This document shows, piece after piece, positions 26,199 through 36,175 of a stretch of DNA of 53,210 nt. The notes below the pieces were generated by a model that had not been told where the DNA came from, did no database searches, and worked only from the letters and a program-made list of their open reading frames with translations. A program made the position numbers and the translations under genes. This stretch comes from an uncultured bacterium. GTDB lineage: Bacteria; Bacillota; Clostridia; Oscillospirales; Oscillospiraceae. The stretch's first letter is position 1. Every line of letters begins with the position of its first letter. The stretch covers positions 1 through 53,210 of the forward strand of contig CAOKLO010000019.1 of the NCBI GenBank assembly GCA_948469375.1, in the 5' to 3' direction.

Positions 26199-26256
26199 GA
26201 GAAGGCGGGTGAGGCAGGGCGGCGCGCCCTGCCTCGTTTTACATGGAGGCTATAGT

Positions 26257-26496
26257 ATGCGACTGGATAAATGGCTGAAGGTGTCCCGGCTTATCAAGCG
26301 GCGCACCGTGGCCAACGAGGCCTGCGACGCCGGGCGGGTGTCCGCCAACGGCAGGCCGGTGAAGGCGTCCTACGACGTGAAGCCCGGGGACGTGCTGGAG
26401 CTGAAATTCGGGGAGAAGCTCATCCGGGTGGAGGTGCTGTCCACGGCAGATATTGTGGGCAAGGCGGACGCGGAGGCCATGTACAAGCAGCTGTAA
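26257..26496 (+). CDS. S4-domain RNA-binding protein (RqcP/HslR type)
   Basis: A 79-residue protein that is almost only an S4 domain (MRLDKWLKVSRLIKRRT, VSANGRPVKASYDVKPGD). B. subtilis RqcP, formerly YabO, binds stalled 50S subunits and supports alanine tailing with RqcH; its gene also lies next to mazG and HU. I chose ATG 26257 with GGAGG upstream. Confidence is high for the fold, moderate for the RqcP role. Confidence 0.88.
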   Translation: MRLDKWLKVSRLIKRRTVANEACDAGRVSANGRPVKASYDVKPGDVLELKFGEKLIRVEVLSTADIVGKADAEAMYKQL

Positions 26497-26499
26497 AAG

Positions 26500-26534
26500 G
26501 AGCGGACCCCGTTGGATTGGGGTCCGCTCTTTTT
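26500..26534 (+). terminator. Terminator after the S4 gene
   Basis: Perfect 11-bp stem (26500-26510 with 26519-26529), 8-nt loop, then T5. It closes the mazG-HU-S4 unit against the convergent malic enzyme gene. Confidence 0.93.
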
Positions 26535-26559
26535 GCGCGGGCATGGGTCAATGGGGCCG

Positions 26560-27735
26560 TTACATGCGGGCCGCGCCCGTTTCCCGGGCGGCTTGGGCCA
26601 CCGCCGCCGCCACGGTGGGGCCCACCCGGGGGTCGAAGGCTTTGGGCAGGATAAAGTCGGCGGACAGCTGGTCCTCCCCCACCAGCCCGGCCAGGGCGTG
26701 GGCGGCGGCCAGCTTCATCTCCTCGTTGATCTCCCGGGCTCGCACGTCGAAAGCGCCCCGGAACACTCCGGGGAAAGCCAGCACGTTGTTGATCTGGTTG
26801 GGAAAGTCGCTGCGGCCCGTGCCCACCACGGCGGCTCCCGCCGCTTTGGCCGTGCCGGGCATGATTTCAGGGGTGGGATTGGCCATGGGGAACAGAATGG
26901 GCCCAGGGGCCATGGATTGGACCATTTCGGGGGTGACCAGGTTGGGGGCGGACACGCCCACAAACAGGTCGGCCCCCGCCAGCGCGTCCTTCAATCCGCC
27001 CCGGACGGCTGGTCGGGTCATCTGGGCCAGCTCATCCAGGTAGGGGTCGTCCGCCAGGTCGGGACGGCCGGGATAGACCACGCCCTTGATGTCGCACAGC
27101 ACCGCGCGGCGCAGGCCCAAGGCCCACAGCAGCTTGAAAATGGCCGTCCCCGCCGCGCCGGCGCCGGAGAAAACGGCGTGAATCTCCTCGATCTTCTTTC
27201 CGGTGACCTTCAAGGCGTTGATGAGGGCGGCGGCCACCACGATGGCGGTGCCGTGCTGGTCGTCATGGAAGATGGGGATACTGCACTTTTCCTTCAGCTT
27301 TTGCTCGATCTCGAAGCAGCGGGGGGCGGCGATGTCCTCCAGATTCACGCCGCCAAAGGAGCCGGACAGCAGATACACCGTGTTGACGAACTCGTCCACG
27401 TCGTGGGTCTTAATGCACAGGGGGAAGGCGTCCACGCCGCCGAAGGCCTTGAAGAGAACACACTTGCCCTCCATAACGGGCATACCCGCCTCGGGGCCGA
27501 TGTCCCCCAGGCCCAGCACGGCGGTGCCGTCGGTAATGACGGCGCACAGGTTGTGCCGCCGGGTGAGGGTGTAGCTTTTCTCCGGGTCCTTCAGGATCTC
27601 CAGGCAGGGCTGGGCCACGCCGGGAGTATAGGCCAGAGATAGGTCGTCGGCGTTTTCCGTGGGCGCCCGAACAGCAATTTCGATTTTGCCTGCCCACTCG
27701 CCGTGGAGCCGGAGGCTTTCCTTTGCATAATCCAT
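26560..27735 (-). CDS. Malic enzyme (NAD(P)-dependent)
   Basis: A 391-residue short-form malic enzyme, oxidatively decarboxylating malate to pyruvate. N-terminal catalytic domain: LAYTPGVAQPC with the conserved Tyr, then DGTAVLGLGDIGPEAGMPVMEGK, KTHDVDEFV, and FHDDQHGTAIV with metal-binding acidic residues. The Rossmann domain has FSGAGAAGTAI. I chose ATG 27735; an ATG at 27747 is too close to AAGGA, and longer frames upstream look noncoding. Cofactor preference is not decided. It stands alone with a long leader region upstream. Confidence 0.94.
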   Translation of the reverse strand: MDYAKESLRLHGEWAGKIEIAVRAPTENADDLSLAYTPGVAQPCLEILKDPEKSYTLTRRHNLCAVITDGTAVLGLGDIGPEAGMPVMEGKCVLFKAFGGVDAFPLCIKTHDVDEFVNTVYLLSGSFGGVNLEDIAAPRCFEIEQKLKEKCSIPIFHDDQHGTAIVVAAALINALKVTGKKIEEIHAVFSGAGAAGTAIFKLLWALGLRRAVLCDIKGVVYPGRPDLADDPYLDELAQMTRPAVRGGLKDALAGADLFVGVSAPNLVTPEMVQSMAPGPILFPMANPTPEIMPGTAKAAGAAVVGTGRSDFPNQINNVLAFPGVFRGAFDVRAREINEEMKLAAAHALAGLVGEDQLSADFILPKAFDPRVGPTVAAAVAQAARETGAARM

Positions 27736-28422
27736 AGATATGACCATTCCTTTCCGCTGCGCAGAAAGGCACAAAAGGGGATGAAACAGGTGCCCCCGAC
27801 GCAGCAAGCCAAAATTTGTTAGACTGTGCTTGAGGAAGCAGGCACATTCTACGCACCGTGAAGTCTCCCTTGAGGAGGCCGTCTGCATCATTCAACGGCA
27901 GGGGTATTTAGTGACTGCACCGCTAACCTCCTGATTTTTGCTCACAACTTCATTTCAGCCCGCCTTTAGGGGGCTTGGTTTTGTGCATCCTTTTTCGGGA
28001 TGAGGCTAAACTACAATGTTTCAACCCTGATCCTTCCCTTTCCGGCCAAATTGTCAGCTTGAATGCTACAGGATCTAAGATACTACAAAAGAGGGCCGCT
28101 GTCAAACCGGGATGGGTGGCGAAGGGAAGGGCGGCGGGGCTGCCCGGGGATTTTCCGCGGACGGCATTTTTGGCGAAGGACCGGCGAGGGTGTCTTGGGA
28201 CTTCTGTCAAAAGTCACGGAGTCGGAATAGAACAAAAATCGAACGAAATGCAAATGCGGAAAAGGGGATGAATAAAACAAATTGTGAACATTTTGTAAAT
28301 TATTCGGCTGTTTCTGAAACGCGGAGAACAATAGAGGGCTAAATGTTCGCAATTTAATGCAAAATATGATAAAAGGGCTGGTTTTTGTTGATTATAGACA
28401 CAAAGGAAGTTGAAATTGCCTC
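27736..28422. other. Long intergenic region before the pilus locus
   Basis: About 690 bp with no frame I can support. The part next to malic enzyme must hold its promoter. Around 27957-27976 AGCCC/GGGCT with TTGGTTTT may be a weak terminator-like hairpin. The right 150 bp are notably AT-rich compared with the neighbourhood. No known riboswitch pattern is seen. Confidence 0.35.
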
Positions 28423-28450
28423 TTGCAATTTTGCGGGGCTGTGGTACAAT
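28423..28450 (+). promoter_or_regulatory. Promoter of the pilus/surface locus
   Basis: TTGCAA (28423-28428), a 16-bp spacer and TACAAT (28445-28450). The transcript would carry a leader of about 280 nt before the first gene at 28738, long enough for regulation, though I recognise no RNA family in it. Confidence 0.65.
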
Positions 28451-28737
28451 ATAGAAACAAGAGCAGGGATTTTCCACCTCATACATAGGATTCCAGCCGA
28501 CGGAGCGCTCAATATTTAGAAACGAATCCCTGGCCTTTTTGAAAACGGGCGACGCGAACAATCGAATGGATGTTTGATAACGCGCCGCCCGGGGCGGGCG
28601 GTCCGGCCTGACCGCGTCCGGCCCTGTGCGCCCGTTTCGGCATGGGGCTGGTCGGGCTCACCGGCCGGCGCATATGCTGGAATCAGGGATGCTTTTTGTC
28701 TGCCGCCGGCCCGGCCGTCGGCGGAGGAGGACCGTGC

Positions 28738-29412
28738 ATGACGAATAAGGAGCTACAAAAACTGGGCCGCCGGGAGCTTTTGCAGCTGCTGCTCGATCAG
28801 GCGAAGGAGGCGGAGCGGCTGGGCAAGCTGCTGAAGGAGAACGACGAACACCTCAAGCAGATGGAGGAGAGCTATGAGCGGCTGCGGGAGCGCTTGGATA
28901 AAAAGGACGCCCAGATTCACGAATTGAGGGACGCGCTCCAGGCGGAGCAGGAGAAGCGGGAGGCAGGGCCTGTCCAGCAGCCCGGCGGTGGTTTTGTGCC
29001 CGGCCGGCAGGGAATGCAGGGGGGATACCCCGGGTACGGCGCGGCGCCCGAGCAGGGCGCTCCCCAGCCCAGCGGCTACCAGCCTCAGCCCCCCTATCCG
29101 CCCCAGGCCCCCTACGGCGGCCAGTATCAGGCTCAGGCGCCGGACCCCTTTCCCTATCAGGTCCCGCCCCAGGCGCAGGAGCAGTACCTATACCAGAGTC
29201 CGGCGCCGGACCCCTTTCCCTATCAAGTCCCATACCAGGGCGGCCCGGCTCCGGAGCCCTACGCTCCGGGCATGGAGGCCCAATACCAATACCCGCCCCC
29301 CCGCCCCGAGCGGAAGCGCCAGGGCGGACAGCAGGGCAAAATGCCCTTCCGGCTGAAAAAGGACCAGGAGAACGGCAAGACCACCCTGTTCTTCGGCTGG
29401 CAGCATAACTAG
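28738..29412 (+). CDS. Coiled-coil/proline-rich protein of surface locus
   Basis: A 224-residue protein without a signal peptide. Residues 1-75 are helical and highly charged, with heptad-like Leu spacing (LQKLGRRELLQLLLDQAKEA). Residues 80-190 are low complexity, rich in Pro, Gln, Tyr and Gly, with PDPFPYQVP repeated twice. The end is basic, then polar. I chose ATG 28738 (GGAGGAGG upstream). Similar proteins sit before signal peptidase and LPXTG genes in gut Clostridia from memory, but no function is known to me. The tail could be an intracellular scaffold for the secretion and sorting machinery; that is a guess. Confidence 0.7.
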   Translation: MTNKELQKLGRRELLQLLLDQAKEAERLGKLLKENDEHLKQMEESYERLRERLDKKDAQIHELRDALQAEQEKREAGPVQQPGGGFVPGRQGMQGGYPGYGAAPEQGAPQPSGYQPQPPYPPQAPYGGQYQAQAPDPFPYQVPPQAQEQYLYQSPAPDPFPYQVPYQGGPAPEPYAPGMEAQYQYPPPRPERKRQGGQQGKMPFRLKKDQENGKTTLFFGWQHN

Positions 29413-29427
29413 GAAACGGTGGGCCCA

Positions 29428-30042
29428 ATGAAAAAGGAGAAGAAAGCGAAGCGCGGCGAAAAGACGTCAAAGCCGCTGGAAATGCCCACCATTGCTCAGC
29501 TGGAGGCGGAGCTGGGGCGGGAGAAATACCGCTGGCGGTTCCGCCGGGTGATGCGCAACACCATTTACGCCCTGGTCACGGTGGCGGCGGCGGCCGTGCT
29601 GGTGGCCACGCTGTGGATACCGGTGCTCCAGATCAGCGGAAACTCCATGACACCCACCCTTGCCGGCGGGGAAGTGGTGGTGACCGTTAAGGGAGCCAGC
29701 TTCCAGCCTGGAGACATCGTGGCGTTTTATTATGATAACAAGATCCTGGTCAAGCGGGTGATCGCGGGCCCCGGCGACTGGGTGGACATCGACGAGGCGG
29801 GCACCGTGTACGTCAACGAGCAGGAGCTCTATGAGCCCTACCTGGTGGAGAAGGCCCTGGGCGACTGCAACATTGAGCTGCCCTACCAGGTGCCGGAGTC
29901 GAAAATTTTTGTGATGGGGGACCACCGAAGCGTGTCGGTGGATTCCCGGAACACGGCCTTGGGCTGTGTGGCCTACGACCAGATCGTGGGAAAGCTTATT
30001 TTGCGTGTCTGGCCCTTTGACGCGCTGGGCACAGTGACATAA
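29428..30042 (+). CDS. lepB: Signal peptidase I
   Basis: A 204-residue type I signal peptidase. One membrane anchor near residues 45-65, then the catalytic Ser in SGNSMTPTL and the general-base Lys in KILVKRVIAGPGD, and the box MGDHRSVSVDSRNT. A basic cytoplasmic tail of about 40 residues precedes the anchor. Start ATG 29428; a GTG 9 bases earlier is possible. Being inside the pilus locus, it likely serves the large adhesin and pilins, as SipA-type peptidases do in streptococcal pilus islands. Confidence 0.93.
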   Translation: MKKEKKAKRGEKTSKPLEMPTIAQLEAELGREKYRWRFRRVMRNTIYALVTVAAAAVLVATLWIPVLQISGNSMTPTLAGGEVVVTVKGASFQPGDIVAFYYDNKILVKRVIAGPGDWVDIDEAGTVYVNEQELYEPYLVEKALGDCNIELPYQVPESKIFVMGDHRSVSVDSRNTALGCVAYDQIVGKLILRVWPFDALGTVT

Positions 30043-30093
30043 GAATGGCGATACCCCCTGCATTTTTTTCGAGGAAAGGAGAGTGTGGAAGTC

Positions 30094-33000
30094 ATGGAGA
30101 AGAAGCTGGCGGCGGCAGCTGAACGTTATCTGAATTCACTGCGTCAGAATAAGCGCAGGACGCAAATGCTGCGCTGCGTGGCGGTACTGGTGGTATTGGC
30201 CACGATCTCCGCCCTGGTCATGCCGGCACTCACCATGTCCAACGAGGTGGAATGCGGGCTGACCGAGCACATCCACACAGAGAGCTGCTGGTCTGAGCAG
30301 CTGGCCTTGCCTGAGCCGGAGCTCACCTGTACGGCGGGCGTGTCCGGAGAGGTTGTGGTCCATACCCATGATGAGTATTGCTGGGACAGCCAGGGCAATC
30401 TGATCTGCAATCTTCCGGAGACGGAGGCCCACGTCCACAGCGCGGAGTGCTATCAGGAGCACCGCACGCTGACCTGCGAGCAGACGGCGGAGCCGGGCCA
30501 CCAGCATGACGCCTCCTGCTACGCCTATGTCCGTGCGGAGAGCCCGGCCGCGGAGCATGCGGTCGTCTATACCTGCGGTATGCAGGAGGGCGAGGGCGCG
30601 CACCAGCATATGGAGGAATGTTATCCCCAGGAGCGGGTGGCGGAGCCCCTGTGCGGCCTGGAGGAGACCGGCGACGAGTACGACGGCGAGGGCAATCTGA
30701 TCCAGCAGGGCCACCGGCACACCGATGAGTGCTGGCTGGTGCGGGTCCACGAAAAGCTGGTCTGCGGCCTGGAGGAGACGGAAAACGAGTATGACGAGGA
30801 GGGCAATCTGGTCCGGGAGGGCCACGCTCACTCCGCCAGCTGCTGGCTGACCGGCAACGAGCTGTGTCTCCGGTACGGCTGCGGGCAGCAGGAGCGCGCG
30901 GGCCACGTCCACACCGACGCCTGTACCCAGGGAAGCGTCCAGGTGGACTCTCAGGGCGAGCAGTGGGAGCAGGTCCTGGTCTGCGGGGAGCAGGAGCGTG
31001 AGCCCGGCCATGTCCATACCGACGAGTGCTACGAGATCACCCAAATGCTGACCTGCCGCAGGCAGGAGCTGACGGCCCACACCCATAACGCGGGGTGCTG
31101 CGACGAGGACGGCGCGCTCATTTGCGGCCTGACCGAGGTGCTGGTCCATCAGCACACCGACGCCTGCTTCGCCACCCCGGAGGGCGGGCCGGAGCCCGCC
31201 AGGGTGCTGGTCTGCGGCAAGGAGGAGCACACCCACACCGACCTGTGCTATGTGAAGGTCCTCCCCGAGGAGGAAAGGGAGACCTTTTACTGCGGGCAGG
31301 AGGAGCATGTGCACAGCCTGGAGGAGTGCTATTTCCCGTCGGGCGGGCTGAAATGCACCCTGGGAGAGCATGTCCATGATATGACCTGCATGATCCCGCC
31401 GGCGGAGGAGTCCGACGACCCGCTGGAGTCTGGCGATCCGCTGGAGTCCGACGATCCTCAGCAGTCCCAAGGGCCGGAGGAGCCCGGACAGGGGGATGAC
31501 TCCCAAATCTGGGTGGATGAGTCTTACGTCCATGAGACGGAGGCGTTCCGGATAATCTTCCAGGTCACGGGCTGGGCAAAGCCCGCCGAGGACGGCCAGG
31601 AGGCCGGAGCCGCCGAAAATGAGCTCTGGATCAGCGATTTCGCCCCCGAAGTTGTCAGTACTCCCTCCTATGAGGAGGGGCTGGTGGAGCTGGTGAGCCA
31701 GAGAATTCCGCTGGCGGCCCTGCCGATGGGCTTTTCGGCCTCGCTGGACCCCGACGCCCTGCCGGGAGCCGACCCCTTCGCGGAAAATAATCGATCCGAA
31801 GCCGACACGGGACCGGCCGGTCCCGTTGGGTCTGTTGTTGAGGACAACAGACCAGCCCCGTCTAACGAACCGGTTCAGATCGCGCCGCAGGAGGAAGATG
31901 AGCCCGTTGTGATCCCCACGCCCGAGATAACGCCCAGCTTTACGCCCATTCCGGAGATCAGCCCGGAGCCTGTTCCCACCCCTGAGGCGGCGGAGCGGCT
32001 GGAGCTGGTGGTGGAGCAGCTGGCGGATACAGACCCGGAGTATCAGCGGGCCGCCGTCAACGCCCAGCTTGAGCTGGGCGAGGAGGAATCCACGGTGGTG
32101 GACGTGCTGAGAATCGCGCTGTATGCCGGGAACCAGAAGATGGACCTGTCCGGCTGCGAGGTGACGGCGGTTGTCGAGGCCACCCAGGAGCTGAAGGACG
32201 CCATGGAGGCCCAGGAGGCCATGACCGCCGACGAGGACGGTCCGCTGCCCGGTGAGGACGCGGAGAATCAGGAGGAAGAGGAGCCCACCTTTGCCATGAC
32301 CGACGAGCAGGGCGTCGTAGCCTTTGCCAAGGTCAGCGAGCCCATGGTGGTAACGCTGTCCAACGAGATCATGGCGCTGTCTGCGGTGGCCTCTCAAGCG
32401 AACCCCAGATTCACAGTGCAGTATTACGCCTATTTGGATACGGCGAACCTCAGCGAGACGGGCAAGACCGGAAAACAGCCTGAGGTGCTTGATACGCCGG
32501 GCGGGGTGCTACCGACGAACACGACTGCCGGGACTCATATCAAATATTTGGAGCTCAACAAGGATAAAACGGTCAAAACCTCCAATCACGTACAGCCCAT
32601 TTACCGCACACATATCTTTAATTATCTCAAGGCCCCCGGCATACAGTATTTCAATATTGTGACCAATAACCTGCAAAATGACGAGAACGGGAACCAAATC
32701 CTGTCCAACTATACGCTGGATGAAGTGTGGCTGCCGATAGCCGAGGGGGAAACCGTGGACACCGCCCATGGCTGGAGCGAGGTGCCGCGGGAGGATTTGC
32801 CCGCAGGCGAGACCGGCCGCTGGCAGAAAATCACATGGAATGACCGCCTGCATTTCACCAACCGGCCTAAAACTGCGGCGGATGACCCGGATCACTATAT
32901 CCTGATTGAGGAGGAGGACCTGATCCGGCTGGTTTACAACACAAAAACCGGGCATAAGGACTATCCGAGTAACTTTTACGATTACGATATCACGGATGGA

Positions 33001-34575
33001 AAGCGGTATGACGACAGCGGGAAGGAGGCCACCGGCGGAACCTACTTGAAAACGCAGGGAGAGACGCCGGGACAGGGCATCAACAGCGGTAGTAATTACG
33101 GGACCGGCCAGAAGCTGGCCTTCGGCAACAACAACACTGGAACAGGCTTGGGCGATCAAGCATCGAACGATTATTATATCAACCGGGCAAATAAAAACGT
33201 ATTTAGGTTCTGCTCCTTTGGTCTGGTAAAGGAGATGAATGCTGACGGCGGCTTGATTTACAAGGATGGAATCGCCGCCCCCAACCTGTTCGGCGGAGGA
33301 ACAATGCCGACGGGGAGAAGCGATTATAAAGGCAGCCTCAAGTTTTTGCAGGATGGCGATACGTACACCTTGACCTCCGCCGCTGTGGGGGGAGGCGGCT
33401 CCAGTGATTTGCATATGCTGAAGTATGACCGGGAGAACTGGGACAAAACGCTGCATATGTTCTCCAACGATTTTTGGCCGATGGATGCGGTAGAGAGCGC
33501 CGGCGCCGCAGGGCACGACCCCTTGCTTGGGCAGGGCCAGTATACGATGGCGGACGATCCACTGAAGCAGAAGGACCCTACAAGCGATTACCCCAATGGG
33601 GATGGAGTGGTAAAAAACCTCCACAACCCCTATTTCGGTATGAAATATGCCGTGGAATTTACCCTGACCGAGGACTACGTGGGCCCGCTGGAGTATATCT
33701 TCTTCGGCGACGACGACATGTGGGTGTTCCTGACCAACACGGAGACCGAGGAAAGCAAGCTGATCTGCGATATCGGCGGCGTGCACAACTCCGTGGGCGA
33801 ATATGTCGATCTGTGGGATCATGTGAAAAAAGACGGCTATGAGCGGAATCCTAGGCCGCTGGACACCACCAACCAGCAGGAGGGGGAGACCTACAGCGCC
33901 AGGTCCACAAAGTACCGCCTGACCTTCTTCTACACCGAGCGCGGCGCGTCCGGCTCCACCTGCTGGATGCAGTTCACCCTGCCCACCGCCGTAGGCGTGG
34001 ACCTGGAGGACATCATCGAAACCAAGGTGGACGAGAACCACGGCGCGCTGATTCTGGAGAAAAAAACAAACATCGACACCCTGGAAAAGTTTAAGTTTAC
34101 ACTGAAATTTGAGGGAATTACAGATTATCACGAGGTCGAAATCACCCGGCTGAACAGTAGCGGAGAGTGGGAGATTGTAACGGAGCTGCTGGAGGAGGGC
34201 GAAAGCACCTGGTATTTGGGCAAGGATGAAAAGCTGGTGATTACGAACCTGCCCAAGGGCGTAACATACACCATTACAGAGGCCGAGGCCAAGGGCTACG
34301 AGCCCAGCTATACGGTGGAAAACAAATATCATGGCGAAGAGGATGAGCGCCCGAAGGATTTCCCGGAAAATGTGCCGTCCACACCGGGGAATACCGTAAC
34401 CGGAACAATTCAGGGACTCAGTTCGGTGACGGTGACGTTTACCAACAACTCCTCCTATGAGCTCCCCTCCACCGGCGGAGCCGGTACCTGGTATACGATG
34501 GCGGGCGTGCCGCTGGCGGCGCTGCTTTGTCTGATGTATAAAAAGAAATCCAAGGGAGAGGGGGACGGAGGATAG
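30094..34575 (+). CDS. Giant LPXTG adhesin with HxHx3C array
   Basis: A 1493-residue cell-wall protein. Order: basic N-terminus and signal segment (about 22-47); residues 54-432 with fourteen His-x-His-x3-Cys motifs (one with x4), nearly all alternating with another Cys (LTC, LVCG); an acidic Pro/Ser linker; a 770-1240 part including a fibro-slime-like domain (FFGDDDMWVFLTN, CDIGGVHNS); a Cna-B-like domain (about 1318-1416, with YTITEAEAKGYEPSY); then the sorting signal LPSTG at 1457-1461, a membrane segment and KKKSK tail. The likely role is the tip or main adhesin of the sortase pilus. Start ATG 30094 is preferred to GTG 30085, which is too close to AAAGGAG. Confidence 0.85.
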   Translation: MEKKLAAAAERYLNSLRQNKRRTQMLRCVAVLVVLATISALVMPALTMSNEVECGLTEHIHTESCWSEQLALPEPELTCTAGVSGEVVVHTHDEYCWDSQGNLICNLPETEAHVHSAECYQEHRTLTCEQTAEPGHQHDASCYAYVRAESPAAEHAVVYTCGMQEGEGAHQHMEECYPQERVAEPLCGLEETGDEYDGEGNLIQQGHRHTDECWLVRVHEKLVCGLEETENEYDEEGNLVREGHAHSASCWLTGNELCLRYGCGQQERAGHVHTDACTQGSVQVDSQGEQWEQVLVCGEQEREPGHVHTDECYEITQMLTCRRQELTAHTHNAGCCDEDGALICGLTEVLVHQHTDACFATPEGGPEPARVLVCGKEEHTHTDLCYVKVLPEEERETFYCGQEEHVHSLEECYFPSGGLKCTLGEHVHDMTCMIPPAEESDDPLESGDPLESDDPQQSQGPEEPGQGDDSQIWVDESYVHETEAFRIIFQVTGWAKPAEDGQEAGAAENELWISDFAPEVVSTPSYEEGLVELVSQRIPLAALPMGFSASLDPDALPGADPFAENNRSEADTGPAGPVGSVVEDNRPAPSNEPVQIAPQEEDEPVVIPTPEITPSFTPIPEISPEPVPTPEAAERLELVVEQLADTDPEYQRAAVNAQLELGEEESTVVDVLRIALYAGNQKMDLSGCEVTAVVEATQELKDAMEAQEAMTADEDGPLPGEDAENQEEEEPTFAMTDEQGVVAFAKVSEPMVVTLSNEIMALSAVASQANPRFTVQYYAYLDTANLSETGKTGKQPEVLDTPGGVLPTNTTAGTHIKYLELNKDKTVKTSNHVQPIYRTHIFNYLKAPGIQYFNIVTNNLQNDENGNQILSNYTLDEVWLPIAEGETVDTAHGWSEVPREDLPAGETGRWQKITWNDRLHFTNRPKTAADDPDHYILIEEEDLIRLVYNTKTGHKDYPSNFYDYDITDGKRYDDSGKEATGGTYLKTQGETPGQGINSGSNYGTGQKLAFGNNNTGTGLGDQASNDYYINRANKNVFRFCSFGLVKEMNADGGLIYKDGIAAPNLFGGGTMPTGRSDYKGSLKFLQDGDTYTLTSAAVGGGGSSDLHMLKYDRENWDKTLHMFSNDFWPMDAVESAGAAGHDPLLGQGQYTMADDPLKQKDPTSDYPNGDGVVKNLHNPYFGMKYAVEFTLTEDYVGPLEYIFFGDDDMWVFLTNTETEESKLICDIGGVHNSVGEYVDLWDHVKKDGYERNPRPLDTTNQQEGETYSARSTKYRLTFFYTERGASGSTCWMQFTLPTAVGVDLEDIIETKVDENHGALILEKKTNIDTLEKFKFTLKFEGITDYHEVEITRLNSSGEWEIVTELLEEGESTWYLGKDEKLVITNLPKGVTYTITEAEAKGYEPSYTVENKYHGEEDERPKDFPENVPSTPGNTVTGTIQGLSSVTVTFTNNSSYELPSTGGAGTWYTMAGVPLAALLCLMYKKKSKGEGDGG

Positions 34576-34637
34576 AAGTGTACCCCGATCCCAACGCGAA
34601 AAACAACAAGTTAAGAGATCGAAAGGAGAACAAAAAA

Positions 34638-36128
34638 ATGAAGCATTTGAAGAAGCTGGGCAGCGTTCTGCTTGCCCTGGTCATGGTGATGGCGTTGGCC
34701 ATGCCCGCGTTTGCGGCGAACGATCCGGTCCCGGTAATCAACGGCGCCGATAAAGCGGATGCGAGCATTACGATCGACATCGGCACCCCGGAGGGGGGCA
34801 CGAACAACGCGACTTACACCTATTATCAGATGCTCCGCGCGTCCATCGGCGCGGACGGCAAGACGGTGTCCTATTATCTGCTGTCCGCTGACGCCACGAC
34901 CAAAACTGCTCTGGAAGGCTTAATGGTCGGCGAGAAAGTTCTGTTTGCCTTTACTGAGAGTGCCGATAAAACTCGTTGGAACGTGACCCTCAACGCGGCG
35001 GATGCCACTGGTGAGCAGATCGCGGCTGCGCTCGAGACCGTCAAAGAGAAGGCTATTATCTCCAGCACAATGACGGAAGGTGAGGATGGCAATCCGACGG
35101 CCACCGGCCTTGATAAGGGCTACTATCTGATTACCTCCACCTTGGGAACCAATCTGGTCCTGGACACCCTGGGCCATGAGACCATTAAGACCAAGAACGA
35201 GTATATCACCAACGAAAAGACCGCCAGCACGACCAATATGAATGTTGGCGACACTGTGACGTATACCATTAAGGTCCACATCCCGGCTGCCGCCGTTGTG
35301 GGCGACACGGTGACCGTGCACGATACCCTTGATGTGCATCTTAAGATCGTCGACCTCGACAGCATTGCCGCTAAGGTTGGCGAAACGACTGTTAAGCTGT
35401 CTGATGGCGAAAAAGAGTCGGAGAATGAGACCTTTGCCAAAAGCTTTAAGATCACTGAGGGAATGCTTGGTAAAGACGTTATCTTGACCTACGATGCCGA
35501 GCTGCTCAGCACCGCTGCGGACAATACCGGTTATGTGAATGAGGTCTTCACCAACACCCCGACTTATGAGACGAACACCGATCAGGCTGAGGTTTGGACA
35601 TTCGATTTCGACCTGGATAAGAACTTCTCCGGTGCGGAAGGCGATTCCAGCAAGATCGCGAAGTTCGAGCTTGCTGACAGCAAGGGAAATAAGATCGAGT
35701 TTGTCAAAGACAATACCGGCTATGTGAAGGCTGATTCCGATGATACGGATAAGACTACAACGCTGGAAGTCAATGGTGAGGACACCATCAACATCCGCGG
35801 CCTGGCCGCCGGTGAATACACCCTGACGGAGATCGAGACTGCCGATGGCTACAACCTGCTGAAGGATCCTGTTACCGTGATCATCACGGATACCACAAAT
35901 AAGGACACCACTCCGGTGGTCCCGTCCCACACGGTTTCCTATAAGGTTGGTGATGGTGAGCTTCAGGAGAACGTTGAAAACGTGGAGATTCTGAACAACG
36001 CCGGCACCGAGCTGCCCAGCACCGGCGGCATCGGCACCACCATCTTCTACATTGTCGGCGGCATTCTGGTTCTGGGCGCGGTGGTCCTGCTGATCACCAA
36101 GCGCCGCACCAGCGTTGACGACGAATAA
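34638..36128 (+). CDS. LPXTG backbone pilin (isopeptide type)
   Basis: A 496-residue secreted protein. Signal peptide with cleavage near AFA-A (residue 26). Lys-containing ITNEKTAS may be the polymerisation region, followed by an isopeptide-type beta domain. The E-box YTLTEIETADGYN lies near residue 393-405, typical of SpaA/Cna-B folds. LPSTG at 459-463, a membrane segment and basic tail follow. Between adhesin and class C sortase, as for major pilins. Its codons are richer in GTT, GGT and GCT than its neighbours, as in highly expressed genes. GAAAGGAG precedes the start. Confidence 0.88.
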   Translation: MKHLKKLGSVLLALVMVMALAMPAFAANDPVPVINGADKADASITIDIGTPEGGTNNATYTYYQMLRASIGADGKTVSYYLLSADATTKTALEGLMVGEKVLFAFTESADKTRWNVTLNAADATGEQIAAALETVKEKAIISSTMTEGEDGNPTATGLDKGYYLITSTLGTNLVLDTLGHETIKTKNEYITNEKTASTTNMNVGDTVTYTIKVHIPAAAVVGDTVTVHDTLDVHLKIVDLDSIAAKVGETTVKLSDGEKESENETFAKSFKITEGMLGKDVILTYDAELLSTAADNTGYVNEVFTNTPTYETNTDQAEVWTFDFDLDKNFSGAEGDSSKIAKFELADSKGNKIEFVKDNTGYVKADSDDTDKTTTLEVNGEDTINIRGLAAGEYTLTEIETADGYNLLKDPVTVIITDTTNKDTTPVVPSHTVSYKVGDGELQENVENVEILNNAGTELPSTGGIGTTIFYIVGGILVLGAVVLLITKRRTSVDDE

Positions 36129-36175
36129 GACAGACAGCACACACCAGACATAGCGACTAAGTAAGCAATCCCGTG

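Noticed and set aside
28642-28737. Longer N-terminus for the coiled-coil protein
   Set aside because: The extra 32 codons have no ribosome site, while GGAGGAGG stands before ATG 28738.
30253-31389. CRISPR-like regular repeats
   Set aside because: The regularity is at protein level (HxHx3C); DNA repeats are not identical and there are no spacers.
30136-32397. 753-codon minus-strand frame
   Set aside because: Antisense to the adhesin's repeat region; the regularity comes from the sense-strand repeats.
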